Shown piece after piece: positions 9,290 to 18,045 of a stretch of DNA of 64,000 nucleotides. Below the pieces are notes generated by a model. That model had not been told where the DNA came from, ran no database searches, and saw nothing but the letters and a program-made list of their open reading frames with translations. Both the position numbers and the translations under genes were made by a program. Position 1 is the first letter of the stretch; the number at the start of each line of letters is the position of its first letter. The stretch comes from Pseudomonadota bacterium (GTDB lineage Bacteria > Pseudomonadota > Gammaproteobacteria > Burkholderiales > Eutrophovitaceae), in contig JAQBTV010000007.1 of NCBI GenBank assembly GCA_027624715.1, forward strand, positions 1 through 64,000. Direction: 5' to 3'.

Positions 9290-9556
9290 TCATACCCGAT
9301 TTTGATTTTTCGTTTGGGTTACCGCTGTCCCGCTAGTGAATGCCACCTTCTCGTACTCAAAAAACTCAACAACAGTCTCGATGCTGCCGCTCTCGTAATA
9401 GTACCTTGCTCGGCATCTACCCGCACAAATCAACCGAATTGGGCACTCCGAGCATTCCTCGATGGTGTCGACATTCATCTTACGCAGCGTGTTGAGAACC
9501 GGCTTCTTGAGGTGGTTAATTCGGTTACTACATTGTAAACTGTCACCAAGTCTTTC
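9290..9556 (-). pseudogene. Remnant of a radical-SAM SPASM domain
   Basis: A frame open on the minus strand between an in-frame TAG (9557-9559) and a TGA at 9290 encodes a Cys-patterned segment, IEECSECPIRLICAGRCRA, followed by RYYYESGSIETVVEFFEYEK. This is the spacing of the C-terminal SPASM auxiliary iron-sulfur domain of radical-SAM peptide- or protein-modifying enzymes. The catalytic radical-SAM core (CxxxCxxC) is absent and upstream sequence is occupied by a gene on the other strand, so I read this as the 3' scrap of a lost gene. The 3' end carries a 12-bp tandem duplication (9275-9298). The rest of 9150-9573 shows nothing else I can support. Confidence 0.55.
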
Positions 9557-9573
9557 CTAAACATCCGTCCGAC

Positions 9574-10296
9574 ATGCTCAAACACATTATAAAAAGTTTA
9601 CTCGATAAATCAGGAATTATCCGCGGCCCCCTCCATCGCAATGATCGTGCTGGAGCTCTTCACCGAGCTTGGGGCCATGTATTCACTAACCACATGGTGG
9701 GAGACTATGTGGAGTTTGGGGTCTATCTCGGGGCAAGCTTCGTAGAGAGCTATGAGCAATACCAGTTGTTTCGTAATTGGACTGTTGGTCAATTGCAAAG
9801 TGAGGAGTTGTGGCGTCGCGAAGTGGCCTCCAATTACATTGACCACCATGCCTTTTTTAGAGGGCTCGACACCTTTGAAGGAATGCCCGAGAACAACGAA
9901 GGTAACGCTACTTTTGCCGGAAAAACCTTTGTATCCTCCCTTGCTAAAGTGGAATCCCGCTGCAATAGAGCGGGTATGTCTAGTGAGCAATATTCATTGT
10001 ATCAAGGGCTTTTTTCAGCAAGCAAGAAAGCCCTAACAAGAGATCTAAGGAAGATTGCTATTTTGAACGTGGATTCCGATCTTTATGAGTCTGCACTTGA
10101 TGCGCTGACCATTTCCGAACCTTATCTACAGGTGGGGTCAGTAGTAATGTTTGATGATTACAACGCATTCAATGCAGATAACCGTAAGGGAGAGCGTCGA
10201 GCTTTTCGCGAATTCTGTTTAACGAGTCGTTATAAATTTGAGCCGTGGTTTTCCTATATGTACAGTGGTCAAGCATTTTTATGTGTGGAGGATTGA
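9574..10296 (+). CDS. TylF/MycF-family class I methyltransferase
   Basis: Resembles the macrocin-O-methyltransferase (TylF) family, SAM-dependent enzymes that often modify sugars in surface polysaccharides or natural products. Motifs: VGDYVEFGVYLGASF (SAM-binding loop), FRGLDTFEGMPE, and KIAILNVDSDLYESALDAL followed by GSVVMFDDYNAF (acidic metal/catalytic region). 240 aa is near the family norm. No convincing ribosome-binding site precedes the ATG. It is the only intact plus-strand gene in the accessory stretch and is flanked on both sides by minus-strand coding scraps, which suggests insertion or rearrangement. The substrate is unknown. Confidence 0.72.
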   Translation: MLKHIIKSLLDKSGIIRGPLHRNDRAGALHRAWGHVFTNHMVGDYVEFGVYLGASFVESYEQYQLFRNWTVGQLQSEELWRREVASNYIDHHAFFRGLDTFEGMPENNEGNATFAGKTFVSSLAKVESRCNRAGMSSEQYSLYQGLFSASKKALTRDLRKIAILNVDSDLYESALDALTISEPYLQVGSVVMFDDYNAFNADNRKGERRAFREFCLTSRYKFEPWFSYMYSGQAFLCVED

Positions 10297-10475
10297 TCTT
10301 ACTGTAGCGCCGACTTTCTGTTTTTGCGAAACAGATTCAACCATCCCCAGGTCATCAATCGGATCAAGGCCCAAGCCAGTCAGCCGCCGATTCATTAGCC
10401 CAAGCCGTTCGGCCATGCCTGCCCATGACGCATTGGCGAAGGGATCATGCTCGGCTAAAATGCAAAATTTACTTC
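10279..10475 (-). pseudogene. Possible C-terminal coding remnant of unknown gene
   Basis: A minus-strand frame overlapping the 3' end of the downstream-facing lipoprotein gene and ending at a TAA inside the TylF-type gene reads like real protein: KFCILAEHDPFANASWAGM, then AERLGLMNRRLTGLGLDPID. It has no start of its own and no family I recognise. Its amino-acid composition and codon pattern look coding, so it may be the tail of a gene destroyed when the neighbouring lipoprotein or methyltransferase gene arrived. Chance openness is a real alternative. Confidence 0.3.
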
Positions 10476-12917
10476 TACTTCTGTTTGATAAAATCCTAGC
10501 GTGTTACTGTAACCGCTCACGCTGAAGGTAGTAGCATTAGCGGTTTTTGCGAAGTGTACACTTGAATAGGCAGCAAACTCATTCTCTATGTCAAATTCAA
10601 ATGTATCGTAGCGTACAACACCCTGTTGATCAATTGTGCTAGGTATACGTACATCTATACCACCTTTAATTACATAAGGCATACTGCCCACTGCCAGCCT
10701 TAAGCCTGCATCTTTCCAACTGATTTCGCCCCAGATACTATCTATGGGCGCCACAGCAGTAACTAAACCTTGGTTAAAATCAGTAATTGTGTGCATGTTC
10801 CCTACGTGGAACATAAAACTATCGTTAACGTGCGTTACTACAGTTTCTATAGTCTGCGAACTATTAATTGTGCCCCACATGCCTGACATATGAAACCAAG
10901 GATTACGATGTGCTAATTGTGTGTACTGCCCTTGAAAGTACCAATCTTTAGCAAGTTTTATATTACGCATTCCTGTTGTAAAGTTGCCAGATTCGTCTGA
11001 CGGGCTATAGTTGAATTGTCCGTCACTAACTACATGATCAAAACTATAGTCCATCCTAGTAGCATTCTCTGTTAATTCTGCGTCATACCAGTGGTTCTGT
11101 ATATCGGGAGTATGCATACTGTTGATGTTAACAACGAACATTCTGCCTAGGCTATCAACAGCCATAACGTTATTGAAGATACTAAGATTAAACCCATTTA
11201 TCTCACCGCTGATCGCTACTGTACCGGACCTTCCATCTACTGGCATCCGTAACTCACCAATTGGCAACAACGCCTTTTCCAAGTCAATAACACCTGCACC
11301 ATATACGCTGGGGTCAAACCCTTCAAAGTTCGTGAATGCTGTACTTGCCAGTATCTGTGCGGCTACGTCATCAGTGACATAGGGCCATACCTGCTGTATT
11401 AGGGCAATACTGGCCTGAGCACTAGCGCCACCTAAGTCACCTAGTTTAGAGGTGTACACAGCATTACTACCATCATTGAGCGTCACGGCCGTTACGAGAA
11501 ACTTATCTCCGTTTGGACCAGTTAAGAATCTCACAGTGTTTAAACCATCTGTCTTGTTAGATTCATTTGCACGCGAGTCTGTAACAAAACCTTCAAATAC
11601 GTCAGTGAAACTCTGTACGTACTTTCCTTCTATGGTTTGCAACAATACTCTAGTAGATTCTTTACTATTCGAGTTTTGCGAGCTTAATAGGATATCTACT
11701 AAACCATCATCATTTATATCTCTCAGTTGTGGGTTATAGTCACCATTTACAAATTCGTCCCATCCTACACGCACGGTAGCTGTTACATCAGTGAAGGTGC
11801 CTGATCCATTATTCTTTAAAAACTGTATTTCAGTTCTGTTCCTTCCATCTAGTGGTGCTGTACTCACACCGATGATAACAACGTCAAGACTGTTGTCGTT
11901 GTTAAAGTCAAATGGTAATGCCCTAATGTCATGACTGTGTTCATCTGAGTCATCAAACAATGGCGCTTTAGCGGGAGTATCAAAAATAGGATCGGGTAAC
12001 ACTGCAAGTTTGGTGAAAGTACCAGTAGTTACACCAGTTTGTGTAAAACTATAAAGATGCGTGTCCGACGCAGCGTCACCTCCTCCGCTATCAACAAAAA
12101 CAAATGTAACTGTGCCGTTGCCTAAAAAATCACCTGCGGCTAATCCACTCATACCAGAGTGGTCAGTGGTGATTTTATTGAGCGTGCCACTCACATCGCC
12201 TTTGAGCACTACTGTATTACCGTATCCACCTAGTACAACATCATCAAATCCATCACCATTTATATCATGTACCGTAACATCATGAGTCCAATAATTGGTG
12301 TTGTAGTCCTGTCTACTAAAACTGCTTGTGCCTGCGTTGGTGTATACAATTGTTTCCCCAAGAAAATTCATGTCCGTACTGTGACCGACGACCATATCAA
12401 CATTATCATCACCATTGAAGTCGCCAAACTTAACACTAGGCTCAGTGCCAATAATGCGATTGTCGGTCCCTGAGAACCATGAGCTAGTTTGATTTTCAAG
12501 TTGGTTACTGGCATTCCAGCCAAATATGCTTATCTGACTGTTCTGCCAAGCGGCGTTCTTAGCATCTTGGTTTGCGGCATTCGTAAGTTCAGTTGCACTC
12601 TGACTCATACGTCCAGAAATAACTACTTCCTCTTTGTTATCGTTGTTAAGGTCTTGTACAAATATGTCTTGTACTGGAGCAGTGGTACTGCCCGATGTAA
12701 ACAAACTGTACGCACCAACCCTAACGGGTGTAGCAAAGTCTACATCTGTGTTTGGAGTTTGACGAACATTAGATCCTCCTCCCCCGCCACATGCTGATAG
12801 CAGAACAGTTATTAAGGCAATTTTATTTATATGTGCTGTAAATGCGTATAGCCAACTAATTTTCCGTGCAAAAGTTAAATCTCCCTTGAAAATAATGAAG
12901 GAGAAACTCGCCGGCAT
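10455..12917 (-). CDS. Chimeric surface lipoprotein: FG-GAP/VCBS propeller plus subtilase-autotransporter-like tail
   Basis: 820 aa. A long n-region leads to a lipobox LSAC (Cys43) followed by Gly5. Residues ~80-490 hold at least five Asp-rich FG-GAP/VCBS calcium loops (DLNNDNKEEVV, DFNGDDNVDMVV, DINGDGFDDVVLG, DFNNDNSLDVVIIG, DINDDGLVDILL), expected to form a beta-propeller. Residues ~497-553 resemble the tail of an S8 subtilase domain (ASIALIQQVWPYVTDDVAAQ, then YGAGVIDLEKALLPIGEL). The last ~265 residues alternate polar and hydrophobic and end YQTEVEVNFAF, like an outer-membrane barrel. No subtilase Asp, His or Ser-Ala-Pro motif is visible, so protease activity is unlikely. It lies 12 bp after ychF with no visible terminator. 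Adhesion or surface binding is an inference. Confidence 0.68.
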   Translation of the reverse strand: MPASFSFIIFKGDLTFARKISWLYAFTAHINKIALITVLLSACGGGGGSNVRQTPNTDVDFATPVRVGAYSLFTSGSTTAPVQDIFVQDLNNDNKEEVVISGRMSQSATELTNAANQDAKNAAWQNSQISIFGWNASNQLENQTSSWFSGTDNRIIGTEPSVKFGDFNGDDNVDMVVGHSTDMNFLGETIVYTNAGTSSFSRQDYNTNYWTHDVTVHDINGDGFDDVVLGGYGNTVVLKGDVSGTLNKITTDHSGMSGLAAGDFLGNGTVTFVFVDSGGGDAASDTHLYSFTQTGVTTGTFTKLAVLPDPIFDTPAKAPLFDDSDEHSHDIRALPFDFNNDNSLDVVIIGVSTAPLDGRNRTEIQFLKNNGSGTFTDVTATVRVGWDEFVNGDYNPQLRDINDDGLVDILLSSQNSNSKESTRVLLQTIEGKYVQSFTDVFEGFVTDSRANESNKTDGLNTVRFLTGPNGDKFLVTAVTLNDGSNAVYTSKLGDLGGASAQASIALIQQVWPYVTDDVAAQILASTAFTNFEGFDPSVYGAGVIDLEKALLPIGELRMPVDGRSGTVAISGEINGFNLSIFNNVMAVDSLGRMFVVNINSMHTPDIQNHWYDAELTENATRMDYSFDHVVSDGQFNYSPSDESGNFTTGMRNIKLAKDWYFQGQYTQLAHRNPWFHMSGMWGTINSSQTIETVVTHVNDSFMFHVGNMHTITDFNQGLVTAVAPIDSIWGEISWKDAGLRLAVGSMPYVIKGGIDVRIPSTIDQQGVVRYDTFEFDIENEFAAYSSVHFAKTANATTFSVSGYSNTLGFYQTEVEVNFAF

Positions 12918-12929
12918 CCGATGTTTTGT

Positions 12930-14018
12930 TTAGACGTTGAAACGAAAGTGCATGACATCCCCATCGGCCAATACATAATCTTTACCTTCTAATCTAACTT
13001 TACCAGCATCCTTAGCTGCGCTCTCGCCGCCATATTGAACAAAATCGTCATAACCCACAACCTCAGCTCTAATAAAGCCTTTTTCAAAATCCGTATGAAT
13101 GACCCCAGCTGCTTGCGGCGCCGTACTTCCTCGGCGGATCGTCCATGCTCGAACCTCTTTCTTACCCGCCGTAAAGTATGTTTGTAAGCCCAGCAATTCA
13201 TAAGCCACTCTAATAACCCGATTCAGCCCAGGCTCATCCATGCCAATATCAGCCAGGAACATTTTTTTCTCATCGTCATCAAGGTCGACCAATTGCGCCT
13301 CCAGTTGAGCGGATATCGCGACTGCATTAGTCCCCTCCTTCTCAGACAGCGTTATTACCGCATCTAGCATTGGGTTTTGTGTGAACCCCTCCTCACTCAC
13401 ATTGGCGACATACATAACCGGCTTCATCGTGAGCAGAAAGAAGGGGTGCAGCGCATCGCGCTCTTCCTTGGACAAATCTACAGCACGCGCCGGAATCCCT
13501 TGATTAAGGGCCGCATCAACTTTTTCCAACACATCTAAGATACGCTTCGCTTCCTTATCATTACCGGACCGAGCCAGCTTGTTATAGCGAAACAGCTGTT
13601 TTTCAATGGATGCTAAATCCGCAAGTGCAAGCTCAGTGTTAATGACTTCGATATCAGAGAGCGGATCAACCTTGCCACCCACGTGAACGACGTTGTCATC
13701 CGTAAAGCACCGCACAACGTGAGCGATCGCATCGGTCTCTCGAATATTTGCCAGAAATTGATTGCCCAGACCCTCTCCTTGAGACGCCCCCTTGACTAGC
13801 CCGGCAATATCTACAAACTCGACAAGTGCTGGCACTGTTTTTTCAGGTACAACCATTGACGATAGTTTATATAGCCTCGGGTCAGGAACCTCCACGACAC
13901 CGATATTAGGTTCAATAGTACAAAATGGATAGTTCTCAGCTGAGATCGCTGCTTTTGTCAGCGCATTAAATAGGGTCGATTTCCCCACATTTGGAAGCCC
14001 TACAATTCCACACTTCAT
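12930..14018 (-). CDS. ychF: Redox-regulated ATPase / GTPase-like YchF (Obg family)
   Basis: Ribosome-associated TRAFAC P-loop protein of the Obg family, which prefers ATP. Motifs: [14 protein letters not shown] (P-loop), switch region [30 protein letters not shown] (G3), and a C-terminal TGS domain ending [12 protein letters not shown]. 362 aa is standard. It lies 31 bp after pth on the same strand, the usual pth-ychF pair. Confidence 0.95.
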   Translation of the reverse strand: MKCGIVGLPNVGKSTLFNALTKAAISAENYPFCTIEPNIGVVEVPDPRLYKLSSMVVPEKTVPALVEFVDIAGLVKGASQGEGLGNQFLANIRETDAIAHVVRCFTDDNVVHVGGKVDPLSDIEVINTELALADLASIEKQLFRYNKLARSGNDKEAKRILDVLEKVDAALNQGIPARAVDLSKEERDALHPFFLLTMKPVMYVANVSEEGFTQNPMLDAVITLSEKEGTNAVAISAQLEAQLVDLDDDEKKMFLADIGMDEPGLNRVIRVAYELLGLQTYFTAGKKEVRAWTIRRGSTAPQAAGVIHTDFEKGFIRAEVVGYDDFVQYGGESAAKDAGKVRLEGKDYVLADGDVMHFRFNV

Positions 14019-14049
14019 ATCCTTATTTCCTCAATAAACTCTTATTCAA

Positions 14050-14625
14050 TTACAACTTTGCGTTAGATGAATGCAAAACTAACATGACCTGACTCATCAA
14101 TCCCGCCATAATCTCTTGCTTCATTTTCAGCGATCGCTGTATCGCCTCATCAATTAAAACTGCCTCACTTTGTTTAGGTGCATGAAGCACGTAATCAGAC
14201 ACCAATCGTTTATCCCCAGGATACCCGACACCAATTCTTAACCTCCAAAAATCAAGACCGATATAACGACCAATGTCCCGAACTCCATTGTGCCCGCCAT
14301 GTCCACCAGATTGCTTGAGCTTGATGACTCCCGGTTCTAAATCAAGATCATCATGAATCACCAAAATATCACTCGCTTCAATACCATAGAAACTGCACAT
14401 CGATTGCACTGCACGGCCACTCTCATTCATGAAGGTATGCGGTTTTAACACCCAAGCATCGCCTTCATTTATGTTGATTCTCGACACATCTCCAAAAAAT
14501 TTTGACTGTGGTTCAAATACGATCGCTAACTGAATAGCCAATTCATTGCACCACCAAAAACCGACGTTGTGTCGAGTCGCTTCGTACTTGCCACCTGGAT
14601 TCCCTAATCCTACGAGCAATTTCAT
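14050..14625 (-). CDS. pth: Peptidyl-tRNA hydrolase
   Basis: Recycles tRNA from prematurely released peptidyl-tRNA. Conserved residues are present: LVGLGNPGGKYEATRHNVGFWW (catalytic His in RHNVG), LKPHTFMNESG, VIHDDLDLEPG and GGHGGHNGVRDI. 191 aa is normal. It is separated from rplY by a strong intrinsic terminator, so it may need its own promoter or depend on read-through. Confidence 0.96.
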   Translation of the reverse strand: MKLLVGLGNPGGKYEATRHNVGFWWCNELAIQLAIVFEPQSKFFGDVSRININEGDAWVLKPHTFMNESGRAVQSMCSFYGIEASDILVIHDDLDLEPGVIKLKQSGGHGGHNGVRDIGRYIGLDFWRLRIGVGYPGDKRLVSDYVLHAPKQSEAVLIDEAIQRSLKMKQEIMAGLMSQVMLVLHSSNAKL

Positions 14626-14652
14626 ACTTAAATTTTACCTGTCATCTCAGTT

Positions 14653-14686
14653 ATAAAAAAAGCCGAGCATCCAATGGTGCTCGGCT
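14653..14686 (-). terminator. Rho-independent terminator downstream of rplY
   Basis: Perfect 9-bp stem AGCCGAGCA / TGCTCGGCT (14661-14669 with 14678-14686), 8-base loop, followed on the minus strand by a run of T residues (complement of 14654-14660). It is placed 23 bp after the rplY stop. Confidence 0.92.
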
Positions 14687-14708
14687 ATTTAAGTACGGCC
14701 GATAAGAC

Positions 14709-15365
14709 TTAAGTCTCGCTCGACACAACTTTATCTTTAGTTGTAGGCTCCGTTGACTCGGCATTCTCTTCGTCACCAGGCCCACCGCGGGGTTTTTGTA
14801 CTGCAACCAATCCAAGATCCTCTCCACCTCGTCCAAGGTGTGCTGATTCGACACCTGAAGGAAAAATTAACTGGGACAAATGAATCGACTCCCCAATCTC
14901 CAGCGCACCGCAGTCAACCTCAATAAACTCCGGCAAATCCCCTGGCAAACAGGTTACTTCAACGTCAGACTCTATGTGATTCACAACGCCCCCACCCAAC
15001 TTAACGCTCGGCGCATTATCTTCATTGATGAAGTGGAGTCGCACACGCATAGTGATCTTCTCTTTAGCTGAGACGCGCTGAAAATCAACATGCAACACCT
15101 CCATCTTCCAAGGGTGCATTTGATAATCTCGAAGCAATACTTTCTGTGATTTGCCCCCTAACGACATCTCTAGGATCGAAGCGTGAAATGCTTCTTTTTT
15201 CAATTGCATTAAGGTTTCCTTGTGGTCGAGCTCGATCATATAGGCTCCTTCTTGAGCACCATAGACCACACCTGGGACCTTACCCGCTCTGCGGAGACGG
15301 CGGCTCGCACCCGTTCCCTGCGCAGATCGACCTTCAGCATTTATTTTCATTTTAATATCTGACAT
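14709..15365 (-). CDS. rplY: 50S ribosomal protein L25/general stress protein Ctc
   Basis: 5S-rRNA-binding ribosomal protein of the long, two-domain Ctc/TL5 type. The N-terminal L25 domain (residues 5-95) contains GTGASRRLRRAGKVPGVVYG; the C-terminal TL5 beta domain (about 100-190) contains CLPGDLPEFIEVDC. An acidic tail follows. 218 aa fits the CTC form. It lies between prs and pth as in many betaproteobacteria and ends in an intrinsic terminator. Confidence 0.95.
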   Translation of the reverse strand: MSDIKMKINAEGRSAQGTGASRRLRRAGKVPGVVYGAQEGAYMIELDHKETLMQLKKEAFHASILEMSLGGKSQKVLLRDYQMHPWKMEVLHVDFQRVSAKEKITMRVRLHFINEDNAPSVKLGGGVVNHIESDVEVTCLPGDLPEFIEVDCGALEIGESIHLSQLIFPSGVESAHLGRGGEDLGLVAVQKPRGGPGDEENAESTEPTTKDKVVSSET

Positions 15366-15456
15366 ATTACTTCTCCAATCTAAATGGGAATCTCGTCGCG
15401 ACCAATTCGACCCCCGTATAAAAGTGCTAGTTTAACCCAGCAAAAAATATCGTTCT

Positions 15457-16407
15457 TCAATCAATGAATAACGACGAAACAGAATCCTCATTACTAATAC
15501 GACTTATCGTTTCTGCAAAAAGATTGGCAATCGATAATTGCCGAATCTTGCCACACCCTCGAGATTCCTCTGTGAGCGGTATGGTATCGGTAACAACCAA
15601 CTCATCAATCTCAGAGTTAGTAATTCTCTCAATCGCGTTACCTGATAACACTGGGTGTGTACAATAGGCTAGAACCTTCTTAGCCCCATTTTGCTTAAGA
15701 GCAGCCGCTGCTTCACATAGTGTATTGGCCGTATCGACCATATCATCCATCAAAACACACGTTCTATCACGCACCTCACCAATAATATTCATCACTGTGG
15801 AGACATTCGGTTTAGGCCGACGCTTATCAATAATCGCCAAATCTGACTCAAGCCTTTTTGCTAGAGCCCTTGCCCGCACCACGCCTCCAACATCGGGAGA
15901 TACAACAATTAAGTCCTTATAACCACACTTCCAAATATCCCCCAGGAGCACTGGTGCCGCATAAACGTTATCGACTGGTATATCAAAAAAACCTTGAATT
16001 TGATCCGCATGCAGATCCATCGTCAACAACCGGTCTACTCCAGCAGATTGAAGACAATTAGCCACGACTTTAGCACTAATTGCCACTCGCGCGGATTTCG
16101 GTCTACGATCTTGTCTGGCATACCCAAAATAAGGTATCGCTGCTGTAATGCGTCCAGCTGACGATCGCTTGAGCGCGTCAACCATCAACAATATTTCCAT
16201 CAAATTTTCGTTAGTCGGATTGCACGCTGACTGAAGGACAAAGACATCTCGGCCCCGCACGTTTTCAAGCAACTCGACCATCACCTCACCGTCACTAAAC
16301 CTCCCGACGGTAGCACGACCCAGGCCGATATTTAAATGCTTAGCAACCTGTGCGGCTAAATTGGGATTCGCATTCCCCGTAAATACCATCAAACTTTCGT
16401 AGGCCAT
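15457..16407 (-). CDS. prs: Ribose-phosphate pyrophosphokinase
   Basis: Makes PRPP from ribose 5-phosphate and ATP for nucleotide, His, Trp and NAD synthesis. Motifs: [58 protein letters not shown] (divalent-metal site) and the PRPP loop [17 protein letters not shown]. 316 aa is standard. tRNA-Gln lies just upstream on the same strand and the two are probably co-transcribed from the ispE side. Confidence 0.97.
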   Translation of the reverse strand: MAYESLMVFTGNANPNLAAQVAKHLNIGLGRATVGRFSDGEVMVELLENVRGRDVFVLQSACNPTNENLMEILLMVDALKRSSAGRITAAIPYFGYARQDRRPKSARVAISAKVVANCLQSAGVDRLLTMDLHADQIQGFFDIPVDNVYAAPVLLGDIWKCGYKDLIVVSPDVGGVVRARALAKRLESDLAIIDKRRPKPNVSTVMNIIGEVRDRTCVLMDDMVDTANTLCEAAAALKQNGAKKVLAYCTHPVLSGNAIERITNSEIDELVVTDTIPLTEESRGCGKIRQLSIANLFAETISRISNEDSVSSLFID

Positions 16408-16531
16408 ACTGTCACCGCTCTCCCGAAAAATGTCCTAATTTAGTTCGCTCTACAGTACCCAGTAGCGCGAAGCAATAATTAATCAGCTGAAGCTCAAGCG
16501 TGTTAAAAAACTATAGCTTCAGTTTAAAATA

Positions 16532-16608
16532 TGGCTGGGGAAGAAGGATTCGAACCTTCGCATGCCGGAATCAAAATCCGGTGCCTTAACCAACTTGGCT
16601 ACTCCCCA
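16532..16608 (-). tRNA. tRNA-Gln (anticodon TTG)
   Basis: 77 bases including an encoded CCA. Acceptor stem TGGGGAG pairs with TTCCCCA; anticodon stem CCGGA/TCCGG encloses the loop TTTTGAT with anticodon TTG at 16572-16574; T arm GAAGG-TTCGAAT-CCTTC is intact. It lies between ispE and prs, where betaproteobacteria and some gammaproteobacteria carry tRNA-Gln. Confidence 0.96.
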
Positions 16609-16621
16609 AAAACTTGTGCGC

Positions 16622-17470
16622 CTAATCACCCATCAAATCGCATAATGGGTGGTGATCCAATCCTCGAGCCGCAAATCCAAACCAACGCGATGGCACTTCC
16701 GCAACTAGCGCCTTAGCTCGCTCTGGATCCGCAAACTGACAGAATATGCTTGACCCCGACCCACTCATGGCGGCGGCCCCGTACTGCCCCAACCACTCTA
16801 GCGCCGACTGCACTTCTGGATACAAACGACATGCCGTATCTTGCAGATCATTTCGGCCCTCGTATGAGGAAAAGTCCGCTATTTTGATGGGTTTGGAATT
16901 TCGTGTCAATTCTAGGTCACCAAACACTGATGAAGTGGAAACAGAACAATTTGGATACACAACCAAGTAACAAGCCTCCGCAAGATCCAGTGGAGAGAGG
17001 TGCTCACCGATTCCCTCGGCGAAAGCATTACGACCAAAGACAAAAAATGGCACATCGGCACCAAGCAAAATAGCTAGATCCTGTAACTCCTGCCTTTTGA
17101 GATTAAGCGCCCACAGCTTATTCATCACTAAAAGAACCGTTGCCGCATCTGAACTGCCGCCTCCAAGACCCGCTCCATGAGGGATGCGTTTCACCACATC
17201 CAGCTCAACACCTTGATTGACAGAATAGCGCTCCACTAACAATCGAGCCGCCCGGACCGCTAAATCATCAGTATCAGACCAAGGGTGTTGCGACACGCGC
17301 CGGACCTCGTTTTGAGGTATCGCTCTAAACCCAATTGAATCGGCAAAATCGATCAACCGAAATACGGTTTGAAGCGAATGATACCCATCCTCTCGTTTCC
17401 CAATAATCCGCAAAAACAAATTAAGCTTTGCCGGCGCTGGGAAATAATCAAAGCCCTCTCGCATCGTCAC
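16622..17470 (-). CDS. ispE: 4-diphosphocytidyl-2-C-methyl-D-erythritol kinase
   Basis: GHMP kinase that phosphorylates CDP-ME in the MEP isoprenoid pathway. Motifs: PAPAKLNLFLRIIGKREDGYHSL, the ATP loop PHGAGLGGGSSDAATVLL, and the C-terminal MSGSGSSIFCQF. 282 aa is normal. The likely start is GTG at 17470, overlapping the lolB stop (GTGA) with AAGG 8 bases upstream; an ATG two codons later is the alternative. Confidence 0.95.
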   Translation of the reverse strand: MTMREGFDYFPAPAKLNLFLRIIGKREDGYHSLQTVFRLIDFADSIGFRAIPQNEVRRVSQHPWSDTDDLAVRAARLLVERYSVNQGVELDVVKRIPHGAGLGGGSSDAATVLLVMNKLWALNLKRQELQDLAILLGADVPFFVFGRNAFAEGIGEHLSPLDLAEACYLVVYPNCSVSTSSVFGDLELTRNSKPIKIADFSSYEGRNDLQDTACRLYPEVQSALEWLGQYGAAAMSGSGSSIFCQFADPERAKALVAEVPSRWFGFAARGLDHHPLCDLMGD

Positions 17471-18045
17471 AAATCAAGCCTTTTCCATTTATCTAAGACA
17501 AAGCGAATTTTGAGATCTTCAAATTCAAGTCTCATGGCTCGAGGAAGCATAGACCCCTCAGCATATTGCTCAAAAGTAATTTTCCACCCATCTTGCTCCA
17601 GATAGGTTAAGCGTTGCTGATCATCTCTTGGGGCCACGTGATCCACAGCCACCTGGGGATTTACCCGCCCGCGGGCCCAATACTTCAATCCATTTAAAGG
17701 CAAACTCCAACCCAGTACCTGCTTGGTTAACTCTTCTACCGAAGAAGCCTCATAGACCTGATCTTTCGTCTCCAAAACAGCGCCTGTCCGAGGAGAGACC
17801 AATATCACAGCAATGATCGATCCCATAGGCGCGTAAATATCAACGGCATCAATATCAGCGCGATGACTCCACTTGATTCGAGCCGAGGAACCCTCCTCCC
17901 CTATCTTCGCTGAAATTCGACCCGAGACCTGAAATTCGTCGTCGACTAACTGAGCTGCTGGCAGCCTCATCTCTTGCAATAGCGAACAACCTGTCACAAG
18001 GACACTCAGAACAACACAAAATCCCCAGGCCTTAATCGACCCCAT
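17467..18045 (-). CDS. lolB: Outer-membrane lipoprotein insertion factor LolB
   Basis: Receives lipoproteins from LolA and inserts them into the outer membrane; itself a lipoprotein. Signal peptide with lipobox LVTGC (start MGSIKAWGFC), then the LolB beta-barrel half with FQVSGRISAKIGEEGSSARIKW, YAPMGSIIAVILV and LNGLKYWARGR. About 192 aa. The chosen ATG lies inside the last codons of the upstream TPR gene, a 14-base overlap. lolB and ispE overlap by 4 bases, so the three genes look like one operon. Confidence 0.9.
   Translation of the reverse strand: MGSIKAWGFCVVLSVLVTGCSLLQEMRLPAAQLVDDEFQVSGRISAKIGEEGSSARIKWSHRADIDAVDIYAPMGSIIAVILVSPRTGAVLETKDQVYEASSVEELTKQVLGWSLPLNGLKYWARGRVNPQVAVDHVAPRDDQQRLTYLEQDGWKITFEQYAEGSMLPRAMRLEFEDLKIRFVLDKWKRLDL

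Noticed and set aside
9242-9538. Plus-strand ORF of 98 codons opposite the SPASM remnant
   Set aside because: Its sequence is low-complexity at the start and it is the complement of a fragment with a recognisable Cys pattern; the minus-strand reading explains it better.
10310-10335. Hairpin CTGTTT-TTGCG-AAACAG after the TylF-type gene as a terminator
   Set aside because: Stem of only 6 AT-rich pairs and no T-run on either strand.
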